Assembly: GCF_025770765.1 (NCBI RefSeq)
Contig: NZ_JANZKY010000005.1
Coordinates: 229,477 to 293,476 of the forward strand
Direction: 5' to 3'
DNA from: Propionivibrio soli
GTDB lineage: Bacteria; Pseudomonadota; Gammaproteobacteria; Burkholderiales; Rhodocyclaceae
Length of the DNA stretch: 64,000 nt
Shown here: positions 18,748-28,043 of the stretch, piece after piece
Layout of the letters: each line of letters opens with the position of its first letter
Numbering within the stretch: position 1 is the first letter of the stretch
Position numbers and translations under genes: made by a program
Notes under the pieces: generated by a model
The model's input: only the letters and a program-made list of their open reading frames with translations
Told to the model about the DNA's origin: nothing
Databases searched by the model: none

Positions 18748-19305
18748 GTGTTGAGCAGCGCGCGCAACGCGCCGATCCGCATCCTCGGCATTGACCCTGG
18801 ACTGCGGGTAACCGGTTTCGGGGTGATCGAAAAGACCGGAAGCAAACTTACCTATTTGGCAAGTGGTTGCATTCGCACTGACGGTGACGACACGCTGCCT
18901 CATCGTTTGGGAACGATCCACGCCGGTGTTTCCGAGTTGGTCGCGCAATACCGTCCGGACCAGTCGGTCATCGAAATCGTGTTCGTGAACGTTAACCCAC
19001 AATCGACTCTGCTCCTGGGACAAGCCCGGGGCGCTGCCATCTGCGCGCTCGTCGCCGGAGGGATCGAGGTCGCCGAATACACGGCGTTGCAGGTGAAACA
19101 AGCGGTCGTCGGCAACGGCCACGCCGACAAAACGCAGGTGCAGCACATGGTGCGCCGGTTGCTCTCGCTGCCCGGCGACCCGGCGTCGGATGCCGCGGAC
19201 GCTCTCGCCTGCGCCATTGCCCACGCTCACGGCGGCCAGGGTTTGGGCACGTTGGCAACGAAGGGTTTTCGCGTTCGTAATGGGCGCATGACCGGAATAC
19301 GATGA
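18748..19305 (+). CDS. ruvC: Holliday junction endonuclease RuvC
   Basis: A 185-residue crossover junction resolvase. It cuts Holliday junctions as a dimer with RuvAB. Catalytic acidic residues are visible in [22 protein letters not shown] and [15 protein letters not shown]. The segment [17 protein letters not shown] replaces the commoner FxxxNxxSALxLGQARG, a mild variation. The start is GTG at 18748 immediately followed by an in-frame TTG, with GAGG upstream; either could be used. ruvA follows after 60 bases. Confidence 0.95.
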   Translation: MLSSARNAPIRILGIDPGLRVTGFGVIEKTGSKLTYLASGCIRTDGDDTLPHRLGTIHAGVSELVAQYRPDQSVIEIVFVNVNPQSTLLLGQARGAAICALVAGGIEVAEYTALQVKQAVVGNGHADKTQVQHMVRRLLSLPGDPASDAADALACAIAHAHGGQGLGTLATKGFRVRNGRMTGIR

Positions 19306-19365
19306 GCGGCCGATCGTTCGGCGCAACGAGATGACTACACAACTATCTGTCGGGGAACAACATCT

Positions 19366-19941
19366 ATGATCGGCCGCCTTGCGGGAACCTTGCTGGAAAA
19401 GAACCCGCCGCAGGTTCTGCTCGACGTTCACGGTGTCGGGTACGAAATCGACGTGCCGATGAGCACGTTCTACAACCTTCCGGCCGGTGGCGAGAAAGTG
19501 ACGTTATTGACGCATTTCGCCGTCCGCGAGGATGGCCACTTCCTCTACGGCTTCGCAACCGAAGCGGAACGTTTCGCTTTTCGCCAATTGCTGAAAATTT
19601 CAGGGATCGGTGCTCGCACCGCGCTTTCCGTTCTCTCGGGGCTTTCGGTCAACGATCTTGCCCAAGCAATCGCCCGACAAGAAGTGGGCCGCTTGGTGAA
19701 GGTTCCGGGAATCGGCAAGAAGACCGCCGAACGGCTCCTGCTCGAACTCAAAGGAAAACTTGCCGAAGCGTTGCCGACAGCCGCGCTGGCCGTCGAGGAC
19801 AGCCAGCATGACATCCTCAATGCCCTGCTGGCCCTAGGGTACAATGACCGCGAAGCGGCAGCGGCCATGAAACCGCTTCCTGCGGGGATATCCACCTCCG
19901 AAGGTATCCGTCAGGCGCTCAAACTTCTTTCCAAAGCCTAA
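19366..19941 (+). CDS. ruvA: Holliday junction DNA helicase subunit RuvA
   Basis: A 191-residue tetrameric junction-binding protein. It starts [20 protein letters not shown] and has the two helix-hairpin-helix motifs ([18 protein letters not shown] and [19 protein letters not shown]), followed by a C-terminal RuvB-binding domain ([17 protein letters not shown]). The stop codon overlaps the ATG of the next gene (TAATG). Confidence 0.97.
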   Translation: MIGRLAGTLLEKNPPQVLLDVHGVGYEIDVPMSTFYNLPAGGEKVTLLTHFAVREDGHFLYGFATEAERFAFRQLLKISGIGARTALSVLSGLSVNDLAQAIARQEVGRLVKVPGIGKKTAERLLLELKGKLAEALPTAALAVEDSQHDILNALLALGYNDREAAAAMKPLPAGISTSEGIRQALKLLSKA

Positions 19942-21014
19942 TGCAACAGATTTCCCCGGCACAGAAGCAGATCATTCAGACCGCGATCGTGGCCTTGCTG
20001 CTGATCGGCTGCATCGCCGTGCTGCTGCCGTTCACCGGCACGTTGCTTTTTGCGGGCGTCATCTGCATCACGACCGCGCCACTACGCAACCGCTTGCTGG
20101 CACTCACGCGCGGACGAAGTTCACTGACCGCGACACTCATGTGCCTGATTCTGACGATCGTCATGGTCCTGCCGATGGCGCTGCTATCCGGTTCGCTCGC
20201 CGACGGTGTCGAAATGGTCATTGGTTACTTCAGGCCGATCCTCGAAGGTGGAATTCCGACGGAAGCACCTGCGTGGGTCGCCGACCTGCCGGTTGTCGGC
20301 CCTCACCTCGGAAGCTATTGGCACAACCTCGTCGCCAGCCGAGAGGAAATGAACGAACTACTACGCCAACTGATCGCCCCGACGCGGCGTATGGCCTTGG
20401 CGGCGGTGGCCCTGTTCGCGCAAGGTCTGTTGCAGTCGCTGCTGGTTATCTTCTTCGTCTTCTTCATCTTTCGCGACGCAGAACACTATGCGGAAGCATT
20501 GCGCAACGGCGGCCGCAAGCTGGCCGGCGATCTGGGCGTGCGCATGGTGGCATTGGCCGAAGCTACCGTTACCGGCGTCATGGTCGGTATCGTCGGCACG
20601 GCGGCCACGCAAGCCCTGGTGGCGATGATCGGCTTCATCATCGCGGGCGTTCCCGGCGTGATCATGCTCACCGTCGCCACCTTCTTCTTTTCGATGGTGC
20701 CCGTCGTCGGCGCCACCGTGATCTGGCTCGGCGCGGCGGCGTGGCTGTACGACGGCGGCCAGACGGGCTGGGCGATCTTCATGATCTTGTGGGGCATGTT
20801 CGGCATCAGCGGCGTCGATAACTTTGTGAAGCCGATCCTGATTTCGCGCACATCGAGCCTCCCGCTTCTGCTCATCGTCGTCGGCGTTTTCGGCGGCGTC
20901 CTGGTCTTCGGATTCATCGGTCTCTTTCTCGGGCCGACATTGCTCGCCCTGGGCCAGGTGCTGATCCGCGAATGGCTCGCGCTCGCTGAATACAACGAGA
21001 CTCCATCCATTTAG
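19941..21014 (+). CDS. AI-2E (PerM) family membrane protein
   Basis: A 357-residue polytopic membrane protein of the AI-2E/PerM family. Helices are visible at IVALLLIGCIAVLLPFTGTL, LLVIFFVFFIFRDAEH and the C-terminal block FGISGVDNFVKPILISRTSSLPLL, which is the most conserved part of the family. Members have been linked to autoinducer-2 export or Na+/H+ antiport, but most are uncharacterised. Its start overlaps ruvA and its stop lies 9 bases before ruvB, so it is embedded in the ruv operon. Confidence 0.9.
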   Translation: MQQISPAQKQIIQTAIVALLLIGCIAVLLPFTGTLLFAGVICITTAPLRNRLLALTRGRSSLTATLMCLILTIVMVLPMALLSGSLADGVEMVIGYFRPILEGGIPTEAPAWVADLPVVGPHLGSYWHNLVASREEMNELLRQLIAPTRRMALAAVALFAQGLLQSLLVIFFVFFIFRDAEHYAEALRNGGRKLAGDLGVRMVALAEATVTGVMVGIVGTAATQALVAMIGFIIAGVPGVIMLTVATFFFSMVPVVGATVIWLGAAAWLYDGGQTGWAIFMILWGMFGISGVDNFVKPILISRTSSLPLLLIVVGVFGGVLVFGFIGLFLGPTLLALGQVLIREWLALAEYNETPSI

Positions 21015-21023
21015 CCTACCGCC

Positions 21024-22088
21024 ATGATCGAAACCGATACCTTTGCCGACGAGCCGTTCGACCGCTTGGTATCGGCGCAGTCAAAGTCGTCGCAGGAAGA
21101 AGCGATCGAGCGCGCTCTACGGCCGAAGCGACTCGCGGATTACGTCGGCCAGGCGAAGATTCGGGAACAGCTTTCAATCTTCATCGAAGCCGCGAAGCGC
21201 CGTCAGGATACGCTCGACCATGTTCTGTTGTTCGGCCCTCCCGGACTCGGCAAGACGACCCTGGCGCATATCATCGCCGCCGAAATGGGGGTCGGACTGC
21301 GCCAAACCTCCGGCCCTGTGCTCGAACGTGCCGGCGACCTTGCCGCCATCCTGACCAATCTCGAACCGCACGACGTGCTGTTCATCGACGAGATCCACCG
21401 CTTGTCGCCGGTCGTCGAGGAAATCCTGTACCCGGCGCTCGAGGATTTTCAGATCGACATCATGATCGGCGAAGGGCCGGCCGCGCGCTCGGTAAAGCTC
21501 GATTTGCCGCCCTTTACGCTGGTCGGCGCCACGACAAGAGCCGGTATGTTGACCAACCCTTTACGCGACCGCTTCGGCATCGTCGCCCGGCTCGAGTTCT
21601 ACACACCCGACGAACTCACGCACATCGTCACCCGCTCATCTCAACTGCTCAATGTTCCGACGGAACAGGCGGGCGCGCTCGAAATTGCCCGTCGTTCGCG
21701 CGGAACGCCACGCATCGCCAATCGCCTGTTGCGGCGCGTGCGCGACTTCGCGGAAGTGAAAGCCACGGGTTGCATTACCGCCGAAGTGGCCGATCAAGCC
21801 CTGTCGATGCTCGACGTCGATCACGGAGGCCTCGACATCATGGACCGCAAGCTGCTCTCGGCAGTGATCGACAAATTCGGAGGCGGGCCGGTCGGCGTAG
21901 ATAACCTCGCGGCCGCAATCGGTGAAGCTCGCGACACGATCGAAGACGTCCTCGAACCCTACTTGATCCAGCAAGGACTTCTCCAACGCACACCGCGCGG
22001 GCGCATCGCGACGCCGGCCGTGTACCGTCACCTGGGACTCAACGTGCCTACGAATGGCGGCCAGGAGAGGCTTTGGCCAGGCCAATAA
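21024..22088 (+). CDS. ruvB: Holliday junction DNA helicase subunit RuvB
   Basis: A 354-residue AAA+ motor that drives branch migration on RuvA. Walker A is [15 protein letters not shown], Walker B is [10 protein letters not shown], sensor 1 is [11 protein letters not shown], and the C-terminal winged helix includes [22 protein letters not shown]. It is the final gene of the ruvC-ruvA-(AI-2E)-ruvB set. Confidence 0.98.
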   Translation: MIETDTFADEPFDRLVSAQSKSSQEEAIERALRPKRLADYVGQAKIREQLSIFIEAAKRRQDTLDHVLLFGPPGLGKTTLAHIIAAEMGVGLRQTSGPVLERAGDLAAILTNLEPHDVLFIDEIHRLSPVVEEILYPALEDFQIDIMIGEGPAARSVKLDLPPFTLVGATTRAGMLTNPLRDRFGIVARLEFYTPDELTHIVTRSSQLLNVPTEQAGALEIARRSRGTPRIANRLLRRVRDFAEVKATGCITAEVADQALSMLDVDHGGLDIMDRKLLSAVIDKFGGGPVGVDNLAAAIGEARDTIEDVLEPYLIQQGLLQRTPRGRIATPAVYRHLGLNVPTNGGQERLWPGQ

Positions 22089-22158
22089 CCGAGGTAGCCA
22101 ATCCCCTTTGTCACAATTTTTTACATTTGTTCGGAGCCTGCCCCAGTAAAATCCGACC

Positions 22159-22602
22159 ATGAAGCACGAACAAAAACCAAACGCCTTCACGCTTCCCATC
22201 CGCATCTACTTTGAAGACACCGACGCCGGCGGCGTGGTGTACTACGCCAACTACCTCAAGTATCTCGAGCGCTGCCGCACCGAGTGGCTGCGCACAACGG
22301 GACACGACCAGGGCGACTTGCTGCGTAATCCAGGCATCGCATTCGTCGTACGCAGCGTCAATCTCGAGTACCTGAAACCGGCCCGCCTGGACGACCAGTT
22401 GAGCGTCGGTCTCGAAGTCGAGCGCATCACGCGGTCGCAGATTTTCTTCCGTCAGCACATTCGCCGCGCCAACCCGGAAGCCGCGACGGGTTGGGACGAA
22501 CTCGTCACCGGAAAGATTCAGGTCGTGTGCGTCGACGCGGCGAAGATGAAGATCAGCTCAATACCCGAACCATTGCGCACAAAACTGGAAGCACTCCAAT
22601 GA
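22159..22602 (+). CDS. ybgC: Tol-Pal associated acyl-CoA thioesterase YbgC
   Basis: A 147-residue hotdog-fold thioesterase. The YbgC signature is IRIYFEDTDAGGVVYYANYLKYLERCRTEW (catalytic Asp in EDTD), and the middle part RSVNLEYLKPARLDDQLSVG is typical. It is the first gene of the tol-pal operon and overlaps tolQ by 4 bases (ATGA). Confidence 0.95.
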   Translation: MKHEQKPNAFTLPIRIYFEDTDAGGVVYYANYLKYLERCRTEWLRTTGHDQGDLLRNPGIAFVVRSVNLEYLKPARLDDQLSVGLEVERITRSQIFFRQHIRRANPEAATGWDELVTGKIQVVCVDAAKMKISSIPEPLRTKLEALQ

Positions 22603-23276
22603 ACGTCTCGCAAGACCTTTCCATCCTGCACCTGATCCTCAACGCCAGCGCGGTCGTCCAGGTCGTCATGGCCCTGCTCGCCAGCGTCTCCTTCATGTCG
22701 TGGTACTACATCTTCCGCAAGTGGTTCACGGTCAAGGAAGCGCGTTCACAGACCGAGCAGTTCGAGCGCGATTTCTGGAGCGGCGGCGACCTGCACAATC
22801 TCTATCAAAGCGCCGTCAACAACCGGCACGGCACTGGGAGCATGGAGCGAATTTTCGAATCAGGCTTCCGCGAGTTCACCAAGCTGCGCAGCCAGAAAAA
22901 CCTCGATCCGAAGGACGTCATCGATGGCTCGCGCCGCGCGATGCGCGCCACTTACCAGCGCGAAGTCGACAGCATCGACGCGCACCTTGCCTTCCTCGCC
23001 TCCGTCGGCTCGGTAAGCCCTTATGTGGGTCTGTTCGGAACGGTCTGGGGAATCATGCATTCGTTCCGCGGTCTTTCAAATGTGGGGCAAGCGACGCTTT
23101 CGGCGGTGGCCCCCGGTATTGCCGAGGCATTGGTGGCCACGGCGATCGGTCTCTTCGCGGCCATCCCTGCCGTGGTTGCCTACAACCGCTTCTCCCACGA
23201 GATCGATCGGTTAGCAACACGCTTCGAATCGTTCATGGAAGAGTTCTCCAACATCCTCCAGCGCCAGATGCGCTAA
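22599..23276 (+). CDS. tolQ: Tol-Pal system inner-membrane protein TolQ
   Basis: A 225-residue MotA/TolQ/ExbB proton-channel family protein. It has three membrane segments: ASAVVQVVMALLASVSFMSW, then the two conserved helices in VGSVSPYVGLFGTVWGIMHSF and APGIAEALVATAIGLFAAIP. It forms the energising complex with TolR that pulls on TolA during outer-membrane constriction. The start overlaps ybgC; the longer frame from 22491 lies inside ybgC. Confidence 0.97.
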   Translation: MNVSQDLSILHLILNASAVVQVVMALLASVSFMSWYYIFRKWFTVKEARSQTEQFERDFWSGGDLHNLYQSAVNNRHGTGSMERIFESGFREFTKLRSQKNLDPKDVIDGSRRAMRATYQREVDSIDAHLAFLASVGSVSPYVGLFGTVWGIMHSFRGLSNVGQATLSAVAPGIAEALVATAIGLFAAIPAVVAYNRFSHEIDRLATRFESFMEEFSNILQRQMR

Positions 23277-23288
23277 GCCGGAGCGATC

Positions 23289-23696
23289 ATGCGCGAACGC
23301 CGCCTCAAGAACGAGATCAACGTCGTGCCGTATATCGATGTGATGCTCGTGTTGCTCGTCATCTTCATGGTGACGGCCCCCATGATGACCACGGCCAGCA
23401 TCGACGTCCCATCGGTCGGCAAGGCCGCCGAAGCCCCGGCACAAGCGCTGCAAGTGAATATCCGGGCCGACCAATCGTTGTCCCTCACGCTTCCTGGAAA
23501 GCCGGAACAGCGCGATATGTCGCGCAGCGAGGTGTCACAAGCCGTCGCGGCTGCGCAAAGCAAGAACCCAGAACAGCCTGTGCTGATCGTCGGCGACAAG
23601 AACGTGAAGTACGAAGCTATTCTCAGCATGATGGACGAGCTGCAGCGCCAGCAGGTCAAGCGCATCGGTCTGCTCGTTCAGGCCACCGGCAAGTAG
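23289..23696 (+). CDS. tolR: Tol-Pal system protein TolR
   Basis: A 135-residue ExbD/TolR protein. One N-terminal membrane helix carries the conserved Asp in NVVPYIDVMLVLLVIFMVT. The periplasmic domain ends MMDELQRQQVKRIGLLVQ. It lies 12 bases after tolQ. Confidence 0.96.
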   Translation: MRERRLKNEINVVPYIDVMLVLLVIFMVTAPMMTTASIDVPSVGKAAEAPAQALQVNIRADQSLSLTLPGKPEQRDMSRSEVSQAVAAAQSKNPEQPVLIVGDKNVKYEAILSMMDELQRQQVKRIGLLVQATGK

Positions 23697-23724
23697 AAGA
23701 CGGGCACGCCCGCATTTCCATATC

Positions 23725-24594
23725 GTGAATCTCGCCGCACCGCCGCCCCCCAACGAAAAGAAAAGCGTCACTGCGCTGGTCTTGTCGGCCTTGGTGCATA
23801 TCGTGCTCATCGGCGCGCTCTTTCTCGGCGTGCAATGGAAGAGTTCGGCTCCGACGGCGGTCCAAGTCGAGGTTTGGCGCGGTTCGCCGCCTCCGGCTTC
23901 CGTTGTAGCCCCCGAGCCGAAATCCGCGCCGGAGCCAAAACCCGAGCCCAAGCCGGAACCCAAGCCCGAGCCGAAACCCGAACCTAAGCCCACTCCCAAA
24001 GCCGAACCGACGCCGGCCAAGCCCGATATCGCGGTCAAGGACGAGAAGAAGAAAGAGCCCAAGAAGGAAGAACCGAAAAAACCGGAACCTAAGAAAGAGG
24101 AACCGAAAAAAGAAGAGCCGAAGAAATCGGAGCCCAAGAAAGAGGAGCCGAAAAAGCCCGAACCAGAACGTCGGAGTTTCGACGACGAGTTGAAACGCGA
24201 GCTTTCTCAGGCGCAACAACAGAAGGCCGCGCAAGACCAGCGAGCACGGGCTGAGGCAGAACTGAATCAAATGGGGCAACTCAAAGCGGAACAGGCAGCC
24301 GCGGGCCGTGCCCGCGCTCTGGATGGATACATTTCGAAGATCCGCGCCAAGGTCCGTGGCAATGCAAGTACGGCTAGTATTTCCTTCAAGGGCAACCCCG
24401 AGGCCGTCTTCGAAGTCACTCAGCTGCCAACCGGAGAGGTGTTGAGTGTGAAAGTTCGGACTTCGAGCGGATCAAAGCAACTTGACGAGGCAATTGAGCG
24501 CGCGATCCTGAAATCGTCGCCGCTACCGAAGCCAGATCAACCGGAATTGTTCGAGCGCGTTCTTATCCTCAAGTACCGGCCGCTCGACGAATGA
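23725..24594 (+). CDS. tolA: Tol-Pal system protein TolA
   Basis: A 289-residue periplasm-spanning protein. An N-terminal membrane anchor (VTALVLSALVHIVLIGALFL) is followed by a low-complexity domain, then a long charged helix (DDELKRELSQAQQQKAAQDQ) and a C-terminal TonB/TolA-like domain (YISKIRAKVRGN ... AILKSSPLPKP). The middle region is not the usual Ala/Lys helix; it is PEPK repeats followed by KKEEPK/PKKPEPKKEE repeats. The start is GTG, 28 bases after tolR. Confidence 0.94.
   Translation: MNLAAPPPPNEKKSVTALVLSALVHIVLIGALFLGVQWKSSAPTAVQVEVWRGSPPPASVVAPEPKSAPEPKPEPKPEPKPEPKPEPKPTPKAEPTPAKPDIAVKDEKKKEPKKEEPKKPEPKKEEPKKEEPKKSEPKKEEPKKPEPERRSFDDELKRELSQAQQQKAAQDQRARAEAELNQMGQLKAEQAAAGRARALDGYISKIRAKVRGNASTASISFKGNPEAVFEVTQLPTGEVLSVKVRTSSGSKQLDEAIERAILKSSPLPKPDQPELFERVLILKYRPLDE
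23932..24170 (+). repeat. PEPK / KKEEPK coding repeats in tolA
   Basis: Tandem 6- and 12-base-scale coding repeats. PEPKPEPKPEPK comes first, then EPKK(P/E)EPKKEEPKK units. They encode the extended linker of TolA. Length variation between strains is likely. Confidence 0.85.
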
Positions 24595-24648
24595 CGCGGC
24601 CCATTACGAGCAATTACGTTCCGTTACAAAGTCCATACATTGCCGGAC

Positions 24649-24654
24649 TATAAT
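24649..24654 (+). promoter_or_regulatory. Candidate -10 element before tolB
   Basis: TATAAT in the 90-base tolA-tolB gap, 30 bases before the tolB ATG. TTACAA lies 19 bases upstream of it. It may be an internal promoter for tolB-pal. Confidence 0.4.
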
Positions 24655-24684
24655 TTTCAATTCTTCTGAGGACGTCTGCATTTC

Positions 24685-25977
24685 ATGCTTCGACCATTGC
24701 TTAGACTCCGCAGCCTGGGCTTGATCGTCTGCAGCACTTTCGCGCTGCTCCAGACGCCCGCCTACGCCGAGCTGACGATCGAGATCACCGGTTCCGGCGC
24801 CAACAAGATCCCCGTCGCCATCGCTGACTTCGGTGGAGATACCGGAGCCGGCCGCGCCGTGACCTCCGTCATCCGAAGCGATCTTGAGCGTAGCGGCCTA
24901 TTCCGTCTTGTCGATACCGCGGGCGTCGCCATGACCGAAGCGACAGCACCTAACTATGGCGACTGGAAGTCCCGAGGAGCGGACGCGCTGGCGGCAGGCA
25001 GTTTGGGTCCCGCGGGCGATGGCAGACAAGAAGCCCGTTTCCAGCTTTATGACGTTACCCGGCAAACGGGTCTCGGTGGCACTGCCTTCGTCGCCCCGGC
25101 GCCCCGATTGAGAGCGGTCGGTCACCGCATCGCCGACATGATTTACGAAAAACTGACCGGCGAACCGGGGGTCTTCGCCACCCGCATCGCGTATGTCGTG
25201 AAAAGCGGCGCCGCGCGATATGAACTCCATATCGCTGACGCTGACGGACAAAACGCGCAGGCGGCACTCACATCACGCGAACCGATCATTTCACCGACCT
25301 GGTCGCCCGACGGTACCCGTATCGCCTACGTTTCTTTTGAGAACAAGAAACCGATCGTTTATGTTCATACGCTCGCCACAGGCCAGCGAGTCGTTGTGGC
25401 CAACTTCAAGGGCTCGAACTCGGCGCCCGCGTGGTCGGCAGACGGACGGAAGTTAGCGGTCGTTCTCTCCAAGGACGGCGGCTCGCAGATATTTACCGTC
25501 AACGCCGACGGCTCGGGCGTGCAGAAGATAACCAACGGGCCGAGCATCAATACTGAGCCGTTCTTCTCGCCGGACGGCCAATCGATCTATTTCACCTCGG
25601 ACCGCGGCGGTAGCCCGCAAATCTATCGCAGCGGTCTTGGCGGAGGTGATGCTCAACGCGTCACTTTCGAAGGCAGCTACAACGTATCACCTCGTATTTC
25701 GCCGGACGGCAAGACCCTTGCCTTCATCACCCGGCGCGAAAGCGGATTTCGGCTCGCGGTCATGGACCTCGCGAGCCGGCAAGTGCAAGTCCTCACCGAC
25801 TCGTACAAGGATGAATCGCCCACCTTCGCCCCCAACAGCCGCATGATCCTGATCGCGACTGATACGGGCGGACGCGGCGTACTGTCGGCCGTGTCGGTCG
25901 ATGGGCGTATCAAACAGCGTCTCTCGATCCCGGCCGGCGATGTTCGCGAACCGGCATGGGGTCCATTCGCCAAGTGA
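24685..25977 (+). CDS. tolB: Tol-Pal system translocation protein TolB
   Basis: A 430-residue periplasmic protein. The signal peptide ends ...LLQTPAYAELTIEI. An N-terminal alpha/beta domain is followed by a six-bladed propeller with repeated SPTWSPDGTRIAYVSFEN, APAWSADGRKLAVVLSKDG, EPFFSPDGQSIYFTSDRGG and SPRISPDGKTLAFITRRESG blades. It binds Pal and TolA. Confidence 0.97.
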   Translation: MLRPLLRLRSLGLIVCSTFALLQTPAYAELTIEITGSGANKIPVAIADFGGDTGAGRAVTSVIRSDLERSGLFRLVDTAGVAMTEATAPNYGDWKSRGADALAAGSLGPAGDGRQEARFQLYDVTRQTGLGGTAFVAPAPRLRAVGHRIADMIYEKLTGEPGVFATRIAYVVKSGAARYELHIADADGQNAQAALTSREPIISPTWSPDGTRIAYVSFENKKPIVYVHTLATGQRVVVANFKGSNSAPAWSADGRKLAVVLSKDGGSQIFTVNADGSGVQKITNGPSINTEPFFSPDGQSIYFTSDRGGSPQIYRSGLGGGDAQRVTFEGSYNVSPRISPDGKTLAFITRRESGFRLAVMDLASRQVQVLTDSYKDESPTFAPNSRMILIATDTGGRGVLSAVSVDGRIKQRLSIPAGDVREPAWGPFAK

Positions 25978-26026
25978 TCGTTTGCGCTTTTCAACCTTTC
26001 CGCTTTTACGCCGTAGGAGAAACACA

Positions 26027-26554
26027 ATGAAACAACTCGTTATTCCCGCACTTCTCGCTCTTTTGATCGCCGGCTGCAGCTCGACGCCGGATACCGGGGA
26101 CCAGCAAACCGGCGCTCCGGTCGAGTCCCGCGGGGATTCTGGCGTTGCCACGGTAACCGCCGGCAACATGGATGCGCGCAAGCTGCCGCCGGAACTGACC
26201 GACCCCAAGAGCATCCTTTCGAAGCGCAGCGTCTACTTCGACTATGACAAATTCGACGTGAAAGCCGAGTACAAAGACCTCGTGGCCGCTCACGCCAAAT
26301 TCTTGTCCAACAACCGGCAATTCAAGATGCTGGTGCAGGGCAATACCGACGAACGCGGCAGCCGGGAATACAACCTGGCACTCGGCCAGAAACGTGCTGA
26401 CGCGATCAAGCGTACCTTGACCATGCTCGGCGCACGCGAAGACCAAGTCGAAGCCGTCAGCCTCGGCGAAGAGAAGCCGAAGAACGAAGGCCAGAACGAA
26501 GCCGCGTGGGCAGAAAACCGCCGCGGCGACATGCTGTACTCCGGCGAGTTCTGA
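26027..26554 (+). CDS. pal: Peptidoglycan-associated lipoprotein Pal
   Basis: A 175-residue outer-membrane lipoprotein. The lipobox LLIAGCSS gives lipidated Cys19. The OmpA-like domain has SVYFDYDKFDVKAEYKDLV and the peptidoglycan-binding GNTDERGSREYNLALGQKRA. The ATG at 26027 follows AGGAG and directly begins the signal peptide. Confidence 0.97.
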   Translation: MKQLVIPALLALLIAGCSSTPDTGDQQTGAPVESRGDSGVATVTAGNMDARKLPPELTDPKSILSKRSVYFDYDKFDVKAEYKDLVAAHAKFLSNNRQFKMLVQGNTDERGSREYNLALGQKRADAIKRTLTMLGAREDQVEAVSLGEEKPKNEGQNEAAWAENRRGDMLYSGEF

Positions 26555-26555
26555 C

Positions 26556-27359
26556 ATGCCGGCGCGCCGCTTGCGTTCCGCTTCGGAGCTTCCGCGCCGC
26601 TTGACGGCGCTCGCGGTGCTGCTCGCCCTCATCGGCGGGCAGCCGGCGCGCGCCGGTATGTTTGACGACGAAGAGGCGCGACGGCAGATCAAGGATCTCT
26701 CGATTCAGAGCAACGAACGATTCGATACACTTTCCAAAGCACAAATCGACCTCGTGAACCAGATCCAGGCGTTACGGGAGGACAATGCCCGCCTGCGCGG
26801 ACAGATCGAAACGCTAACCTACGAACTCGATTCAGCGAAGAAGCGGCAACAGGATCTTTATGTGGATGTGGATACCCGCGTCCGCAAACTGGAAACGCCG
26901 CCAGCCGCCTCGAATACGGGAGCGCCGCCTACAGCCGATGGTGGTGCAACGGCCGAAGCCGCACCGCCTCAAGCCGCCACCAGCGATCCAGCCGCCGAAA
27001 CACGCGAATACGAAGCGGCGCTTAACCTTTTCCGCGCCAACAAGATCAAGGACGCCGCAGGAGCCTTTGAAGGCTTTGTACGCGCCCACCCTGATAGCAC
27101 CCTAGCGCCGAACGCACAATACTGGCTCGGCAATTCGCATTACTCGTTGCGCGATTGCAAGAAGGCGATCGATGCCCACCGCGTGGTGGTCGCAAAATGG
27201 CCGCAGCATCCGAAGGCACCCGACGCGCTGATCAACATCGCCACATGCCAGCAGGAGCAAGGCGACGCCAAGGGCGCCCGTGCGACGCTGGATACCGTTC
27301 TCGCCAAATATCCCGACAGTTCAGCCGCCGCAACGGCGCGCCAACGCCTGAAGAAATAG
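26556..27359 (+). CDS. cpoB: Cell division coordinator CpoB (YbgF)
   Basis: A 267-residue periplasmic protein. The signal peptide ends ...GGQPARAGMF. A trimerising coiled coil (about 40-100: FDTLSKAQIDLVNQIQALRE ... LTYELDSAKKRQQDLYVDVD) is followed by a Pro/Ala linker and a C-terminal TPR domain (EYEAALNLFRANKIKDAAGAF ... PNAQYWLGNSHYSLRDCKKAID). It coordinates peptidoglycan synthesis with Tol-Pal in E. coli. It starts 1 base after the pal stop. Confidence 0.95.
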   Translation: MPARRLRSASELPRRLTALAVLLALIGGQPARAGMFDDEEARRQIKDLSIQSNERFDTLSKAQIDLVNQIQALREDNARLRGQIETLTYELDSAKKRQQDLYVDVDTRVRKLETPPAASNTGAPPTADGGATAEAAPPQAATSDPAAETREYEAALNLFRANKIKDAAGAFEGFVRAHPDSTLAPNAQYWLGNSHYSLRDCKKAIDAHRVVVAKWPQHPKAPDALINIATCQQEQGDAKGARATLDTVLAKYPDSSAAATARQRLKK

Positions 27360-27362
27360 CAA

Positions 27363-28022
27363 GTGAATACCGTAACGAAGACCGTCTCGCTGCGCGTCAG
27401 CGAGATTTTTTTTTCTATTCAGGGCGAAGCTTCGCGCGCTGGTTTACCGACCGTATTCGTACGGCTGACAGGCTGCCCCTTGCGCTGCACGTGGTGCGAC
27501 ACCGAGCATGCGTTTACCGGTGGTCGCACGCGGCTCTTGCCGGCGATTCTTGAGGAAGTCGCGAGCTACGGCGCACGGCAGGTGTGCGTGACGGGCGGCG
27601 AGCCTTTGGCTCAGAAGCCATGCCTTGAACTGCTGACCGCCCTGTGTGACGCTGGTTACGACGTTTCTCTTGAGACCTCGGGCGCTCTCGACATCTCCGG
27701 CGTAGATGCCCGCGTGTCGCGTATTGTCGACCTCAAGGCGCCAGGGTCCGGCGAATCGGCGAAGAACCTCTGGAGCAACGTTGACTTGCTCACGCCGCGC
27801 GACGAAGTGAAGTTCGTGCTCAAGGATCGCGCAGATTACGAATGGGCCCGCGAGACAATCCGCGCAAGACGGCTTGACTCGCGCTGCCCGTTGCTTGTCT
27901 CGGCGGTTCAGGGAGAGTTGGAGCCACGTGATCTCGCCGAGTGGGTGCTCGCTGACCGGCTACCTGTCCGCTTTCAAATGCAGCTTCACAAGCTGCTTTG
28001 GGGTAACATGCAGGGCAAATAG
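27363..28022 (+). CDS. queE: 7-carboxy-7-deazaguanine synthase QueE
   Basis: A 219-residue radical-SAM enzyme that makes CDG from carboxytetrahydropterin in queuosine synthesis. The cluster motif is CPLRCTWC, within VRLTGCPLRCTWCDTEHAF. FFSIQGEASRAG and VCVTGGEPLAQ are also family-typical. The start is GTG, 3 bases after the cpoB stop, so it extends the tol-pal transcript. A run of 9 T (27406-27414) encodes the EIFFS segment and is a potential slippage site, but the frame is intact. Confidence 0.95.
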   Translation: MNTVTKTVSLRVSEIFFSIQGEASRAGLPTVFVRLTGCPLRCTWCDTEHAFTGGRTRLLPAILEEVASYGARQVCVTGGEPLAQKPCLELLTALCDAGYDVSLETSGALDISGVDARVSRIVDLKAPGSGESAKNLWSNVDLLTPRDEVKFVLKDRADYEWARETIRARRLDSRCPLLVSAVQGELEPRDLAEWVLADRLPVRFQMQLHKLLWGNMQGK

Positions 28023-28043
28023 TTGCCCCAGCGAAACCACGCA

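Noticed and set aside
18608..18754. A 48-codon frame (starting MTNTPPEPALASL) before ruvC
   Set aside because: No ribosome site, no domain, low-complexity composition, and it overlaps the ruvC start.
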